A DNA stretch of 64,000 nucleotides from contig NZ_JAQNDO010000001.1 in NCBI RefSeq assembly GCF_028369105.1, positions 13,171,920 through 13,235,919 of the forward strand. Direction: 5' to 3'. Source of the DNA: Polyangium mundeleinium. GTDB taxonomy: Bacteria; Myxococcota_A; Polyangia; Polyangiales; Polyangiaceae. Of the stretch, positions 1-9,484 are shown piece after piece. Both the position numbers and the translations under genes were made by a program. The notes under the pieces were generated by a model. That model searched no databases. It was not told the DNA's origin and saw only the letters and a program-made list of their open reading frames with translations. Within the stretch, counting starts at the first letter, position 1; each line of letters opens with the position of its first letter.

Positions 1-182
1 ATCGCATCCTCACGCTCCCGAAAGACCGCATTGAGCCCATCACGCACGGCGCGAAACCGTGCGCGGACGGAGCTCATGTCGATGGAACCGTTCTTTTTCA
101 TGTTTGGAATCCCGCGACTGGTTGGAGCCGCGGCAGCGCCCCGTCCCGGTGCCATCCGAGACGGGGCCAGTTTGTCGTGCAA

Positions 183-1127
183 TCAGTCGTTCACGGCGAC
201 GGAGAACGACGGCCCGCTGCTTCCGCCGCCCGAGAGCTGGCGCTGGAAGCTGTCCTGGAGCTCCTTCACCTTGGTGGTGATCTTGTCGGAGACCCCCGCG
301 AGCACGCCGCGGTATAGCTCGGCTTTCGCGACGAGCTCGTTGCAGAACTGGACTCGCCGCGAGAGCGCGTCCTGCCGCATGCCGTCGGTCTTGGCCTTCT
401 CGAGGTCCGTGAGGAGCTCGGCGATGTCGGACTCGAGCGCGCTCTGCGCCGCAGACTTCGCGACGGCGAGGTTATCCGGCGCGTCGTGCATCTCAATGGT
501 GAGCGGCTCGACGCGCAGTTCTTCGAGCGCGGGTTTGAGGCGCTTCCACGTGCCGCAGGACGGCGGCGGAAACAGGTAGAGGCCGCCGCGGTTGCGGATG
601 GGCACCCCCGAGAGGGCCTTCACGATGGCGACGAGGACATTCGAGATGTCCCGCGTCTCGCAATGCGTGATGAGGTGGTTCGCGTGCGCAGCGATGTTCT
701 CGGCGTGCGCGAGGGCGGCCTCGAGCCCGGCGCCTCCCTCGGGCGGCAGGGAGACGACCCGATTGCCACCCGAATCGACGCGGCACCGCGCGCCACAGAC
801 GACGCTGTCGCCCTTCTCGCCGTCGTTCTTGTTCTGGAGATAGACCCCGAACGACGCGGGCGTGTCGACGTTCGGTCGGGAGAACGGCCGGACGAGGATG
901 TTCGCCGGCCGCTTGACCTCGCCGGCGGCGCGGGAAAGCGCCGTGGCGGGATCCATGTCCACGATGAGATGCTCGAACTTCTCGGGCTCGAGGAGCTTGC
1001 GAGCGTCCTCGCGGGAAACATTGATGCGCTCCGTGTTCCATCCGACGATGTCGCCGATATGGCGACCTCCGGCGGCGGCGACACGGCGCTGGGACCGGGA
1101 GAGGGTCGAAGCAGCGCTGCTGGTCAT
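183..1127 (-). CDS. Hypothetical island protein with coiled-coil C-terminus
   Basis: I do not recognise the family. It is a 314-aa soluble protein with no signal peptide or membrane segment. The first two thirds are mixed alpha/beta with several Cys and His residues (VVCGARCRVD, ITHCETRD). The last third is a long, heptad-rich helical stretch that probably forms a coiled coil, ending in a Gly/Ser-rich tail. I chose the ATG at 1127 (MTSSAAS); another ATG lies at 1166 and neither has a convincing Shine-Dalgarno sequence. It is the last visible gene of the minus-strand operon led by RadC, 100 bp after the preceding gene. GC3-rich codon use in this frame supports coding. Confidence 0.6.
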   Translation of the reverse strand: MTSSAASTLSRSQRRVAAAGGRHIGDIVGWNTERINVSREDARKLLEPEKFEHLIVDMDPATALSRAAGEVKRPANILVRPFSRPNVDTPASFGVYLQNKNDGEKGDSVVCGARCRVDSGGNRVVSLPPEGGAGLEAALAHAENIAAHANHLITHCETRDISNVLVAIVKALSGVPIRNRGGLYLFPPPSCGTWKRLKPALEELRVEPLTIEMHDAPDNLAVAKSAAQSALESDIAELLTDLEKAKTDGMRQDALSRRVQFCNELVAKAELYRGVLAGVSDKITTKVKELQDSFQRQLSGGGSSGPSFSVAVND

Positions 1128-1227
1128 GGGGTTGTCCGGAGAGAGGACGCAATGCATTGCAAGCATGCCGTCCGAAGAGAGGGCACCGCAGACGTAGTTC
1201 GTCGCGGTGATACGTTGTCGCCAGGCG

Positions 1228-1905
1228 CTACGCGAAGAGCGTCATGTTCACGACTTCATCGCCCAGCGAGATCGGACGCCGCGGTGGCCGCTGCGCCCGG
1301 TGCGCGCTCGGCCGATGCACGGGCGGTGTGAGATACACGTGCAGCCCGTACGAGATGTCGCGTGTGGGGACGTGCTGCGAAAGGAAGTTCAGGCCGCCTC
1401 GCCCGTTCTTCCAGCGGAAGTGGAGCCCCTCGGCATCGACCCAGGCGGCAAGGTCATCGTGCCCGGAAAGCGCCTCGCCCGCGCTCCAAAGCGTATGGCG
1501 CAGCATGCGGACCTCGAAGGCACGTCCGCCGTGGAACGCGATGAACCTGTGCCCGACATCCGCGAGGATGGCACCAAATAGAATGCTCGGGTCGAGGTGC
1601 GCCCGCCCCTCGTGCCACACGGCGGTGCGAGCGAGATGCTCGGCGGCGGAGCCGGCGATCTGGGCCGCCCGCTCCGCGCGCCTGGCTTCCTGCGCTTCTG
1701 CTCGCCGGTGAAGCAGGGCCTCGAGCTTCGGCCCCACTTCACGGTCGGGTTTGCCGACGAGCTGCTCGAGAGCTTCGCGCTCGACCCCGACGAGAACGGC
1801 CACGTGCTCGGACGTCTCCTCGAGGTATCGGCTGAGGCTCTTCGTATTGGGCTCCGCGATCCGAAGCGCGCACCGCAGCTCTTCGAGGCTGCTACGCCGC
1901 GGCAT
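1228..1905 (-). CDS. Hypothetical island protein
   Basis: This is a 225-aa soluble protein of unknown family, starting MPRRSSLEEL. Residues 10-90 are helical and charged (an RRAEAQEARRAERAAQ segment). Residues 100-180 look like a compact alpha/beta domain with GRAHLDPSILFGAILADVGHRF and an aromatic WKNGRGGLNFLSQHV stretch. The start at 1905 overlaps the end of the upstream gene (stop at 1892) by 14 bp, which implies translational coupling and argues against the longer upstream start at 1986. No function can be proposed beyond membership of the RadC-led island operon. Confidence 0.6.
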   Translation of the reverse strand: MPRRSSLEELRCALRIAEPNTKSLSRYLEETSEHVAVLVGVEREALEQLVGKPDREVGPKLEALLHRRAEAQEARRAERAAQIAGSAAEHLARTAVWHEGRAHLDPSILFGAILADVGHRFIAFHGGRAFEVRMLRHTLWSAGEALSGHDDLAAWVDAEGLHFRWKNGRGGLNFLSQHVPTRDISYGLHVYLTPPVHRPSAHRAQRPPRRPISLGDEVVNMTLFA

Positions 1906-2179
1906 GGAGCGGCTCGTGCGGCTCCGGCAGCACGGGCCCGGGCCGATCGAAATCCGGCGACGGCCCCGGCGCCTGGTCGGGGGCACGCTTCGACTGCGTC
2001 GCGAGGGTCTTGAAGAGCTCCATGTCGGACGAGTTGTTTTTGGCCGCCCGAGCGATTCGCCGGGCGACGGTGTAGGGGTTCATGGAACGCGGCACACGCA
2101 GCTCCGTGATACCGAGCGAGAGGAACATGCGCCGCTCGGCGAGGGTGGAGTAGCGAAGCGTGCGGCCATTGACGCGCAT
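1892..2179 (-). CDS. Small hypothetical island protein
   Basis: This 95-aa protein starts MRVNGRTLRYSTLAERRM. A good Shine-Dalgarno (AGGAGA) lies about 5 bases before the ATG. Residues 1-60 are basic and helical; residues 65-95 are Pro-rich and probably disordered. It overlaps the downstream gene by 14 bp, so the two are probably co-translated. The basic helical half would suit nucleic-acid binding, but no known motif is visible and the family is not recognised. Confidence 0.6.
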   Translation of the reverse strand: MRVNGRTLRYSTLAERRMFLSLGITELRVPRSMNPYTVARRIARAAKNNSSDMELFKTLATQSKRAPDQAPGPSPDFDRPGPVLPEPHEPLHAAA

Positions 2180-2268
2180 GGGAATCTCCTTTCCGGAAAC
2201 AGAAGGGCGCCCCGGAGCACATCACTGCGTGCCAGCGGGACGCCCTGGTCGACGGACGATGAACGCTT

Positions 2269-2583
2269 TCAGCGATCCCACAACCTGCTGGGCCTCCAGG
2301 CCGGCGGCGGTTCCTCCTCGTCTTCGTCGAAGAGGTGCCGCTGATGCGGAGGCGGGTACTGGTTGGGGTATTGGGGCGGACCGTATCGAGTCGCCGGCCG
2401 CGTCGGCGCATGCCGGAACGCCAGCATGGCCACGGGCCGGTTTCGCTCGACGAACACGACACCGGTGAACATGGCCCCGTCCTCGCTGACGAGCTCGACG
2501 CCGGGAGGCGGACGTGCCGCCTCCCGGAGCCATTCGAGCGTCTCATCGGCGACGGGGGCGATGTCCTTGAGGCGGCGCCGCAA
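2269..2583 (-). CDS. Hypothetical protein, start uncertain (frame open further upstream)
   Basis: From the TTG at 2583 this is 104 aa, ending in a Pro/Tyr-rich tail with an acidic DEDEEEPPP stretch. The frame stays open and looks GC3-coding upstream: about 18 more residues, reading LALQLVADILGEALFDE, could be translated from around 2634. No ATG, GTG or TTG exists there. The extension overlaps the 3' end of the 54-aa membrane peptide in another frame, so either a CTG start or a frameshift from that peptide is possible. Family unknown; third or fourth cistron of the RadC-led operon. Confidence 0.5.
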   Translation of the reverse strand: MRRRLKDIAPVADETLEWLREAARPPPGVELVSEDGAMFTGVVFVERNRPVAMLAFRHAPTRPATRYGPPQYPNQYPPPHQRHLFDEDEEEPPPAWRPSRLWDR

Positions 2584-2615
2584 CTCGTCGAACAGCGCCT
2601 CGCCGAGGATGTCGG

Positions 2616-2780
2616 CTACGAGTTGGAGGGCCAGATGGCCTCGGTGACGACGGCGAGCACGACGCCGGCCACGAGGGCGGCGGCGCCCTTCTTCGTGCTG
2701 TCGTTGTCGAGCACGCGCTTGATGAACGAGGCGCCGGGGTTCTCGGGGTTCGTCGGGGCGGCGTTGGGCGTGATGGGCAT
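2616..2780 (-). CDS. Small single-span membrane peptide (54 aa)
   Basis: A short gene starting MPITPNAAPTNPENP with Shine-Dalgarno AGGAGA a few bases before the ATG at 2780 and a TAG at 2616-2618. Residues 1-30 are Pro/Asn-rich and then charged (KRVLDNDSTKK). Residues 31-49 form one hydrophobic segment (GAAALVAGVVLAVVTEAIW), so the peptide is probably tail-anchored with a very short end after the membrane. It sits 47 bp after another tiny membrane peptide in the same operon. Small paired membrane peptides on mobile elements can be holin-like, toxin-like or transfer-related; nothing here decides which. Confidence 0.55.
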   Translation of the reverse strand: MPITPNAAPTNPENPGASFIKRVLDNDSTKKGAAALVAGVVLAVVTEAIWPSNS

Positions 2781-2827
2781 GGGTTCTCCTGTATATCTTT
2801 CGGATTGAATTGGGACGAGGTGGCTCC

Positions 2828-2941
2828 TCAGCCCAGGCAGATGGTGATGATCTGCGCGACCAGGGTGATGACGGCCGCTGCGATGCGAAGCGCCTTGCTG
2901 ACCGCCTTGGGGTCGCGAAGGAAGCGGGAGAGACGAGACAT
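2828..2941 (-). CDS. Tiny membrane peptide (37 aa)
   Basis: Begins MSRLSRFLRDPKAVSKALR. The start at 2941 is fixed by an excellent GGAGGT seven bases upstream. A basic amphipathic N-terminus of about 19 residues is followed by one hydrophobic helix (IAAAVITLVAQIITICLG) that runs to the C-terminus. The basic head plus hydrophobic tail resembles small toxin or holin-like peptides, but this is only physical resemblance. It lies 58 bp downstream of the RadC-like gene and upstream of the 54-aa peptide. Confidence 0.55.
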   Translation of the reverse strand: MSRLSRFLRDPKAVSKALRIAAAVITLVAQIITICLG

Positions 2942-2999
2942 CACGGTGACCTCCAGGGTTGAGGGGTTCCTCATGATTCTTATCTCTGCAATCGCGTGA

Positions 3000-3656
3000 T
3001 TATTGCGAGGCCGGCTGGCTCGCCCACTGGTTCGCAACGAACGAGCTGAAGCGGCCTGACGCGACTACGATGACGTGATCGACGAGCGGCATCCCGAGCT
3101 GGTCTGCGGACTCCTGCACGCGCCGGGTGAGAGCGATGTCCTCGGGTGAGGGGTCCGGATTTCCGCTCGGATGGTTGTGGATCAGCACGAACCCGGACGC
3201 GGCGAGCTCGAGGCCGGCCCGGAGGATGTCAGAAGGCCGAACGGCGAGCGCGTGGAGGCCGCCTCGTGCGATGAGGCGAGCTCCGCGAAGGGCGCCCTGA
3301 CCGCTAATCGCGAGGAGGTGCATCTCCTCGTGCACGAGGTGGCCAAGCCGCGGGTGGGCCCAAGCGACGACCTCCTGACAGGAGAGAATGCGGGGTGCGT
3401 CTGTGCCTTCGATGAGCCGGCGATGGCCGAGCTCGAAGGCGGCGAGGATGCGGGTGGCTTCGTCGGGGGTGAGGGCGAAGCGTTCGATCAGCGCTTCGGG
3501 GGAGAGGCGGGCGAGAGAGGCGAGGTTGCCGAGGGATTCGAGGAGATGTGCTGCGACACCGGGGCGTCCGAGCACGAGGTCGATCAGGTTCTCGGCGGTG
3601 GACTGCTCGATGTTGATGATGGAAGCGGTGAGAGGAGCGTCAGGCGAGCCTGTCAC
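3000..3656 (-). CDS. radC: RadC/JAB-domain protein (DUF2466)
   Basis: This 218-aa protein has the usual RadC size. Residues 40-75 look like the helix-hairpin region, and residues 100-212 carry the JAB/MPN metallo-domain with the signature HNHPSGNPDPSPEDIAL and an upstream Glu in HEEMHLLAI, completing the JAMM zinc ligands. RadC proteins are common on phages, plasmids and integrative elements; their function is poorly defined, and earlier repair claims are doubtful. The GTG start at 3656 has AGGAGG about 10 bases upstream, a slightly long spacing. It is the first gene of the minus-strand operon that continues with two membrane peptides. Confidence 0.9.
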   Translation of the reverse strand: MTGSPDAPLTASIINIEQSTAENLIDLVLGRPGVAAHLLESLGNLASLARLSPEALIERFALTPDEATRILAAFELGHRRLIEGTDAPRILSCQEVVAWAHPRLGHLVHEEMHLLAISGQGALRGARLIARGGLHALAVRPSDILRAGLELAASGFVLIHNHPSGNPDPSPEDIALTRRVQESADQLGMPLVDHVIVVASGRFSSFVANQWASQPASQ

Positions 3657-3970
3657 GGATGCAGGGCCTCCTTTCCGATGCCGTGGCTCTTATCTCCGAA
3701 TGTTTAAGAGTTTTCCCAGAACGGATGCGTCAGGACACGGGACGAAAGGCTCACGGCGTTTCTCGCGCTCGAAGGCAGAGATGCTGCTCGTGCCCGGGGA
3801 GCCGAGGTTCGCCGGGCCTGAAGAACTAAGAACACGGATCTCCTTCGCGCGGCCCCGAGCGCGTGTTCAGTCGACCGTCAGAAGAACCGGTACAAGCACG
3901 TAGGGAGTACCACTTGGCACGAGAAGGCGCGTGGCTAAGCTGCCGACGATCAAGCCAAGAGGAGAAGGTG
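3657..3970. promoter_or_regulatory. Divergent intergenic region between RadC operon and acidic-tailed protein
   Basis: This is 314 bp without a supported gene, between genes transcribed away from each other, so it must hold promoters for both directions. I see no convincing -35/-10 pair. The AGGAG just before 3971 sets the start of the rightward gene. Confidence 0.4.
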
Positions 3971-4879
3971 ATGCCGAGGAACACCGCTGCCGCCGAGGTG
4001 AAGAGCACCGTCGACGAACAAGCACACGCCGAGGAGATGGTCCCCGAGCTGCGCGAGCGATGCGACAAGGTCCGGAAGGCCCTTGCCGAGTTAGGTCCGC
4101 GCGACACCCGCGCCCGCTACAAGCTCGGGGAGCTGGTCAAGGACGCGAAGGCGGACGCAGGGAAGTACGGCAAGAAGGCTGTGGCCCAGATCGCGGCCTC
4201 CCTCGGCTACGATGAGAAGACGCTGTACCGATACGCACAGGTCGCCAAGGCTTGGTCCCTCGACGAGCTCAACGAACTGCTGAAGCGGTCCTCGGTGACG
4301 GACATGCCGATCAGCTTCTCGCACCTGCTCGAGATCGCACTCCTCGAAGACAAACGGAAGAGCAAGAAGTACATCAACCAGGTGCTCAAGGAGGGGCTGT
4401 CGGTGCGAGAGCTCAAGAGCCGCATCGCGGCTGAGTTCGCGCCGGACGGCGAAGAGCCGGAGCTCAACACGGCGAAGACCCTGAGTGGCATGCGCTCCGC
4501 GTCCAAGAACTGGCTCGGGCGCGTTCGCGACTGGGAGGCGCGCCTCCTCCCCGCGCTGGACGAGGCCCCGCCTTCGCCGGATGTCCGTGCGAAGTTCGAG
4601 GAGATGCTCGAGCAGCAACGTGAGCTCGTGAAGCGGCTCCGGAACGTCAACGAGAGGCTCGACTCCTGGCTCGGCGCACCGCCCGCCTCGGCGGAGCGAC
4701 CGACGCTCGAGGACGAGCAGGTCGACGAGGACGAGTTCGAGGAGGAGGAGGACGACGACGAGGGGGGGGCCAGCGAGGACGCAGAGGCTCACGAGGGGGC
4801 CCAGGCCGACGGGGAGCAGGCCCAGGAGGACGAGGCTGAAGAAGAGGCGGCCGCGCCCGAGCAGGCGAGGACCGCGTAG
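3971..4879 (+). CDS. Putative DNA-binding protein with acidic C-terminal tail (DUF1016-N/ParB-like helical core)
   Basis: A 302-aa protein starting MPRNTAAAEVKST; AGGAG lies 7 bases before this ATG, so the longer frame upstream is rejected. Residues 20-140 are helical with the pattern YKLGELVKDAKADAGKYGKK followed by a helix-turn-helix-like VAQIAASLGYDEKTLYRYAQVAKAW and a region ending VLKEGLSVRELKSRI. This resembles DUF1016 N-terminal and ParB/KorB-type helical domains, which are common on plasmids and islands. The last 60 residues are almost only Glu, Asp, Ala and Gly. The tail may mimic DNA or act as a disordered interaction arm. The gene is divergent from the RadC operon and is followed by a perfect palindrome. 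Confidence 0.6.
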   Translation: MPRNTAAAEVKSTVDEQAHAEEMVPELRERCDKVRKALAELGPRDTRARYKLGELVKDAKADAGKYGKKAVAQIAASLGYDEKTLYRYAQVAKAWSLDELNELLKRSSVTDMPISFSHLLEIALLEDKRKSKKYINQVLKEGLSVRELKSRIAAEFAPDGEEPELNTAKTLSGMRSASKNWLGRVRDWEARLLPALDEAPPSPDVRAKFEEMLEQQRELVKRLRNVNERLDSWLGAPPASAERPTLEDEQVDEDEFEEEEDDDEGGASEDAEAHEGAQADGEQAQEDEAEEEAAAPEQARTA

Positions 4880-4888
4880 GCGAGGGAG

Positions 4889-4910
4889 AAAGTCGCGACG
4901 TCGCGACTTT
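4889..4910. repeat. Perfect 22-bp palindrome
   Basis: The half-site AAAGTCGCGAC is followed directly by its exact reverse complement, with no spacer. It begins 10 bp after the stop of the acidic-tailed protein. The absence of a loop makes it a poor terminator and a good dimer-binding operator; it could be the site of the protein just upstream. Confidence 0.6.
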
Positions 4911-5236
4911 GTTGACCTGGCCGTCCCCCCGCCGGATAGGCGCAGGTAGCAGTGGACAAGACCGGGACATGCAGAGCGCGGAAGTCCTGGAGTCCGACGA
5001 TACCGGCAATCCGCCGACGGGGAGCGTGGTTACCGCGCATCGACTGGGAGATCCACGGTGGGCAAGTCGGGGCAACGACGCGCGTCCCGAAAGCCGGTGG
5101 GCACGCAGGCTGCGGGTTGTCCATGCGATTGCGGGCACGCTGCGGTAGCCGGGGTGCATGTGTGTGCAAGGGGTGGAGAGCGTACCGATCGACCACGATT
5201 GCGGGCGCTGCAAGGCCAGATCCTGGGGTTTTGTAA
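4911..5236. other. Gene-free stretch
   Basis: About 326 bp in which I see no supported gene. Base composition becomes more AT-rich from about 5220, where the HNH gene begins, marking a boundary between blocks of different origin. Confidence 0.4.
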
Positions 5237-6178
5237 ATGCTGAACATCTGGTGGTGCAACATAAGCTTTTGCGTTCTCTACGAATTTCGCGGTCTGACAT
5301 TCCTACAACGCCACTTGGCTCTAGGAAAGAACGACCGAGAACTGCTGGGCCAAGTCAAGCCTGGGGACCTCCTGCTGTATTACATGGATCGGGGACTCAG
5401 CGCTGAGCAGCACGCATACCACTTTGCTAACGAGCAGGTGCACCGATCCGGACCTCGGGAGATCGTCGCACTATGCCAGGTCATCGGACATGATCCAAGC
5501 CGTGTTTACGGCGACATTCCACCAGATACACTTGTTTGCGAGCCTTGGATATTCAGCCCCCCGATATCACTGTCCCGCGATGTCAACCGCAGGCTGAAGC
5601 CCACATTGCCTGGGGATGGCCCCTTCGATTCGCTTGGCTACGTCAAACAGCGATATATATGTAGCTTTTCTCTGCCAGCGCTGGCAGACGTATATGACCA
5701 CTCGTCGTCCCCATGGCCTCCCTGGGCCGTTGCGATTGTCGGAGAACACACGGACAATTCGCCCGTTGCACTGATGGACGAGCGTGAGCGGAAGGAGCGG
5801 CTGGTAGCCATTCGTCGGGGGCAGCCCGAATTTCGTGCGCGTGTAGTACGCAGGTATCGTGGTCGCTGCATATTCAGCGGGTGCGATGTCGAGGATGCTT
5901 TGGAGGCAGCCCACATTATCCCATATCGCAACGATGAGTCAGACTCAGAAGAGAACGGTCTCCTGCTGCGTGCAGATTTACACACACTCTTCGATCTTGG
6001 ACTATTTGCCGTAGACACGAGCACTTGGACCGTTCTTGTCAGCAAGCGCCTAAAGGGAGCCCACTACGACTTCTTGAATGGCTACCAGCTTGAGGCATTT
6101 CGATCTGGGGAAATGCGCCCATCTCGTCGCTCGTTAGATTACCATCGCCGACACATCTTCGTTGAGAGCCCTCCGTGA
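5237..6178 (+). CDS. HNH endonuclease with PUA/EVE-like N-terminal domain
   Basis: In this 313-aa protein, residues 195-260 form a typical HNH fold: RRYRGRCIFSGCDVEDALEA, then HIIP (His226), ENGL and LHTLFDLG, giving the His-Asn-His set. Residues 1-135 look like a PUA/EVE-type beta-barrel (LGQVKPGDLLLYYMDRGL and a later hydrophobic REIVALCQVIG), a fold that flips modified bases. The arrangement suggests a modification-dependent (type IV-like) restriction enzyme. Codon use is clearly less GC3-biased than in neighbours, a sign of separate acquisition. The ATG at 5237 is preceded only by a weak GGGG element. Confidence is high for HNH, moderate for EVE/PUA. Confidence 0.8.
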   Translation: MLNIWWCNISFCVLYEFRGLTFLQRHLALGKNDRELLGQVKPGDLLLYYMDRGLSAEQHAYHFANEQVHRSGPREIVALCQVIGHDPSRVYGDIPPDTLVCEPWIFSPPISLSRDVNRRLKPTLPGDGPFDSLGYVKQRYICSFSLPALADVYDHSSSPWPPWAVAIVGEHTDNSPVALMDERERKERLVAIRRGQPEFRARVVRRYRGRCIFSGCDVEDALEAAHIIPYRNDESDSEENGLLLRADLHTLFDLGLFAVDTSTWTVLVSKRLKGAHYDFLNGYQLEAFRSGEMRPSRRSLDYHRRHIFVESPP

Positions 6179-6568
6179 ACACTGGCGTGCATCCCGAGCC
6201 CCCCACCTCGGTCAACACCCGTCTGTGCAGCCGAGCCGCGCCTCACATTCCGAATCGAAGATGCCGCTATCCCCCTCCGTTTCGTCATCTTGACCATCGC
6301 CGCAGCTACGCACGAGGGCGGCGATGAGACGATGCGACGATGCAACCAGCGCTCGGCGGAGTTCCTACCCGGCATGCTCCGCGTGGATAGATCCGCCAAC
6401 CGTCTTTGCGTCCGTCGACCCCGAAGTGCGAACTGCAGTGTCGAACGATGGGCTCGCGACTTTACCCCTACCGTGCCCGCGAGAGCAGGCGAGGACCTTG
6501 ATCGGGGTTGAACTGCTCGCGAGCCATGCGTGCATCGGTTATCTCCTGCCATCGTTCGGAGGGTCTGC
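6179..6568. other. Gene-free stretch between convergent genes
   Basis: About 390 bp between the HNH gene and the Mrr-like gene, which face each other. I see no supported coding frame, RNA gene or clear terminator; short frames here lack start signals and codon bias. Confidence 0.4.
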
Positions 6569-7516
6569 CTACCAGGCCACGCGCACGCCGAAGGTTGGGT
6601 AAACGCGCCGCACTTCGTCGAGGATGCGAGATCGAATCTCGTCCATGTGGTCGATCGCTTGAGCCGATAGCATGTACACCGGACAATCAGAGTTGCCGCA
6701 ATGGTCACGGCATGGCCGGATGTCGCCCGAATGGACGAGACGCTCAAAGCGCGCACGCAAGCCGGCTACACCGCGCTCGATCTCTGCAAAGGCGAGGCGC
6801 GCGCTCTGGTTCCTCAGCTCGTGGCGAGATGGGATGCGAGGGAGATCTTTGCCTTCCCGGGTCTGGCGTATGCCGGTCGCGAGGCCCCTGATCGTGTCGT
6901 CAAGCGCCTGACGGAATGCAGGAATGCTGCTTTCGTTGCGAAACGGAGTATAAAATGCCGGTCGATCGAAAAGACTGGCTAGGAGGCGGACAACTTCTTC
7001 GTCACTCGAGGCGTCGAGTCCTGCGACCACACCTGCTAGGGCCGATGGCACATCTGGGAAGTCTACGCCTTCTGCAAAGCGCCGGAGGAGCGATTCCGCT
7101 CCGCGTCTAAGCCGTTCCTCAAACTCCGCCCCCGACCATACTTCGCAAGCGAGGTGCGTCTTCGTGGCGTGCGCACGAATCTTGTCCCGTGTTGTTGCGC
7201 TCACGCTGCCTCCGCATACGAAGCGCATTCGTGCCGGTCGTGTCGGCGATGCCTGAACCTTGTCCATGTCGCGGATCGCCTTCCTTGCGGGCAAGGAGCG
7301 GTGATTGGCACACTGGATACACATACTCACGCCGTTCTCGACCGAGTCATCATCGAGCACCACAAGGATATCGCGACCGAGGTCGCTGCCCACTTGCCCG
7401 TACCATTCGATTGAGCGATAGCGCTCCGTGCGTAGATGAAAGGCAAGCACGAGTCGCTCGAAAGCGGCAGCGCTATAGTCTTCAAAGTGGATGGGCAGGG
7501 TCTGCTTGGCCGGCAT
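6569..7516 (-). CDS. Mrr-like restriction endonuclease-fold protein
   Basis: A 315-aa protein starting MPAKQTLPIHFEDYS. Residues 10-115 follow the Mrr/PD-(D/E)XK plan: an N-terminal helix (AAFERLVLAFH), then GQVGSDLGRDILVVLDDD with the catalytic-type Asp, a strand CIQCANHRSL where QxK is expected, and a helix ending VFAG-like VCGG. The expected Lys after the QC pair is Ala, so catalysis is doubtful. Residues 150-315 are helical and end in a Cys/His cluster (CRDHCGNSDCP) that may bind zinc. The start at 7516 is chosen for domain completeness; there is no good Shine-Dalgarno. It diverges from the broken methyltransferase gene, and the two were probably one restriction module. Confidence 0.6.
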   Translation of the reverse strand: MPAKQTLPIHFEDYSAAAFERLVLAFHLRTERYRSIEWYGQVGSDLGRDILVVLDDDSVENGVSMCIQCANHRSLPARKAIRDMDKVQASPTRPARMRFVCGGSVSATTRDKIRAHATKTHLACEVWSGAEFEERLRRGAESLLRRFAEGVDFPDVPSALAGVVAGLDASSDEEVVRLLASLFDRPAFYTPFRNESSIPAFRQALDDTIRGLATGIRQTREGKDLPRIPSRHELRNQSARLAFAEIERGVAGLRARFERLVHSGDIRPCRDHCGNSDCPVYMLSAQAIDHMDEIRSRILDEVRRVYPTFGVRVAW

Positions 7517-7600
7517 GATTCGGGGGAGGATACCCGCGGGAGCGGCGACCCGCCCGCAACTTGTTGGGCCAGTGCGTCCACCTCGATCAACGTTCGCGCC

Positions 7601-9266
<1,666 letters not shown>

Positions 9267-9484
9267 TCTGCGTGCCTGCCGGTTCCGGGTGCTGAGTCCT
9301 CTTCCGTGTCTCACAACGCCCTGCTACCCTGCGCTTACATCACCACCGATGACCCGCCGACGGACGACACTGCCGAGCGGCAATTCGACCTGCTTGCTCC
9401 GGATGGGTTGCGGGAACGATGAGTCCTCTCATCCTCCCAGCAATCGCGCAGGTGGCCCGCAAGCATACTGACGGAGGAACAGTC

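Noticed and set aside
486..1331. Long plus-strand frame opposite the first island gene
   Set aside because: It mirrors the minus-strand gene with Arg/Asp/Val-rich low-complexity sequence and no ribosome site.
2363..2647. Ser-rich plus-strand frame over the small-gene region
   Set aside because: It is the complement of the minus-strand operon and lacks a start signal.
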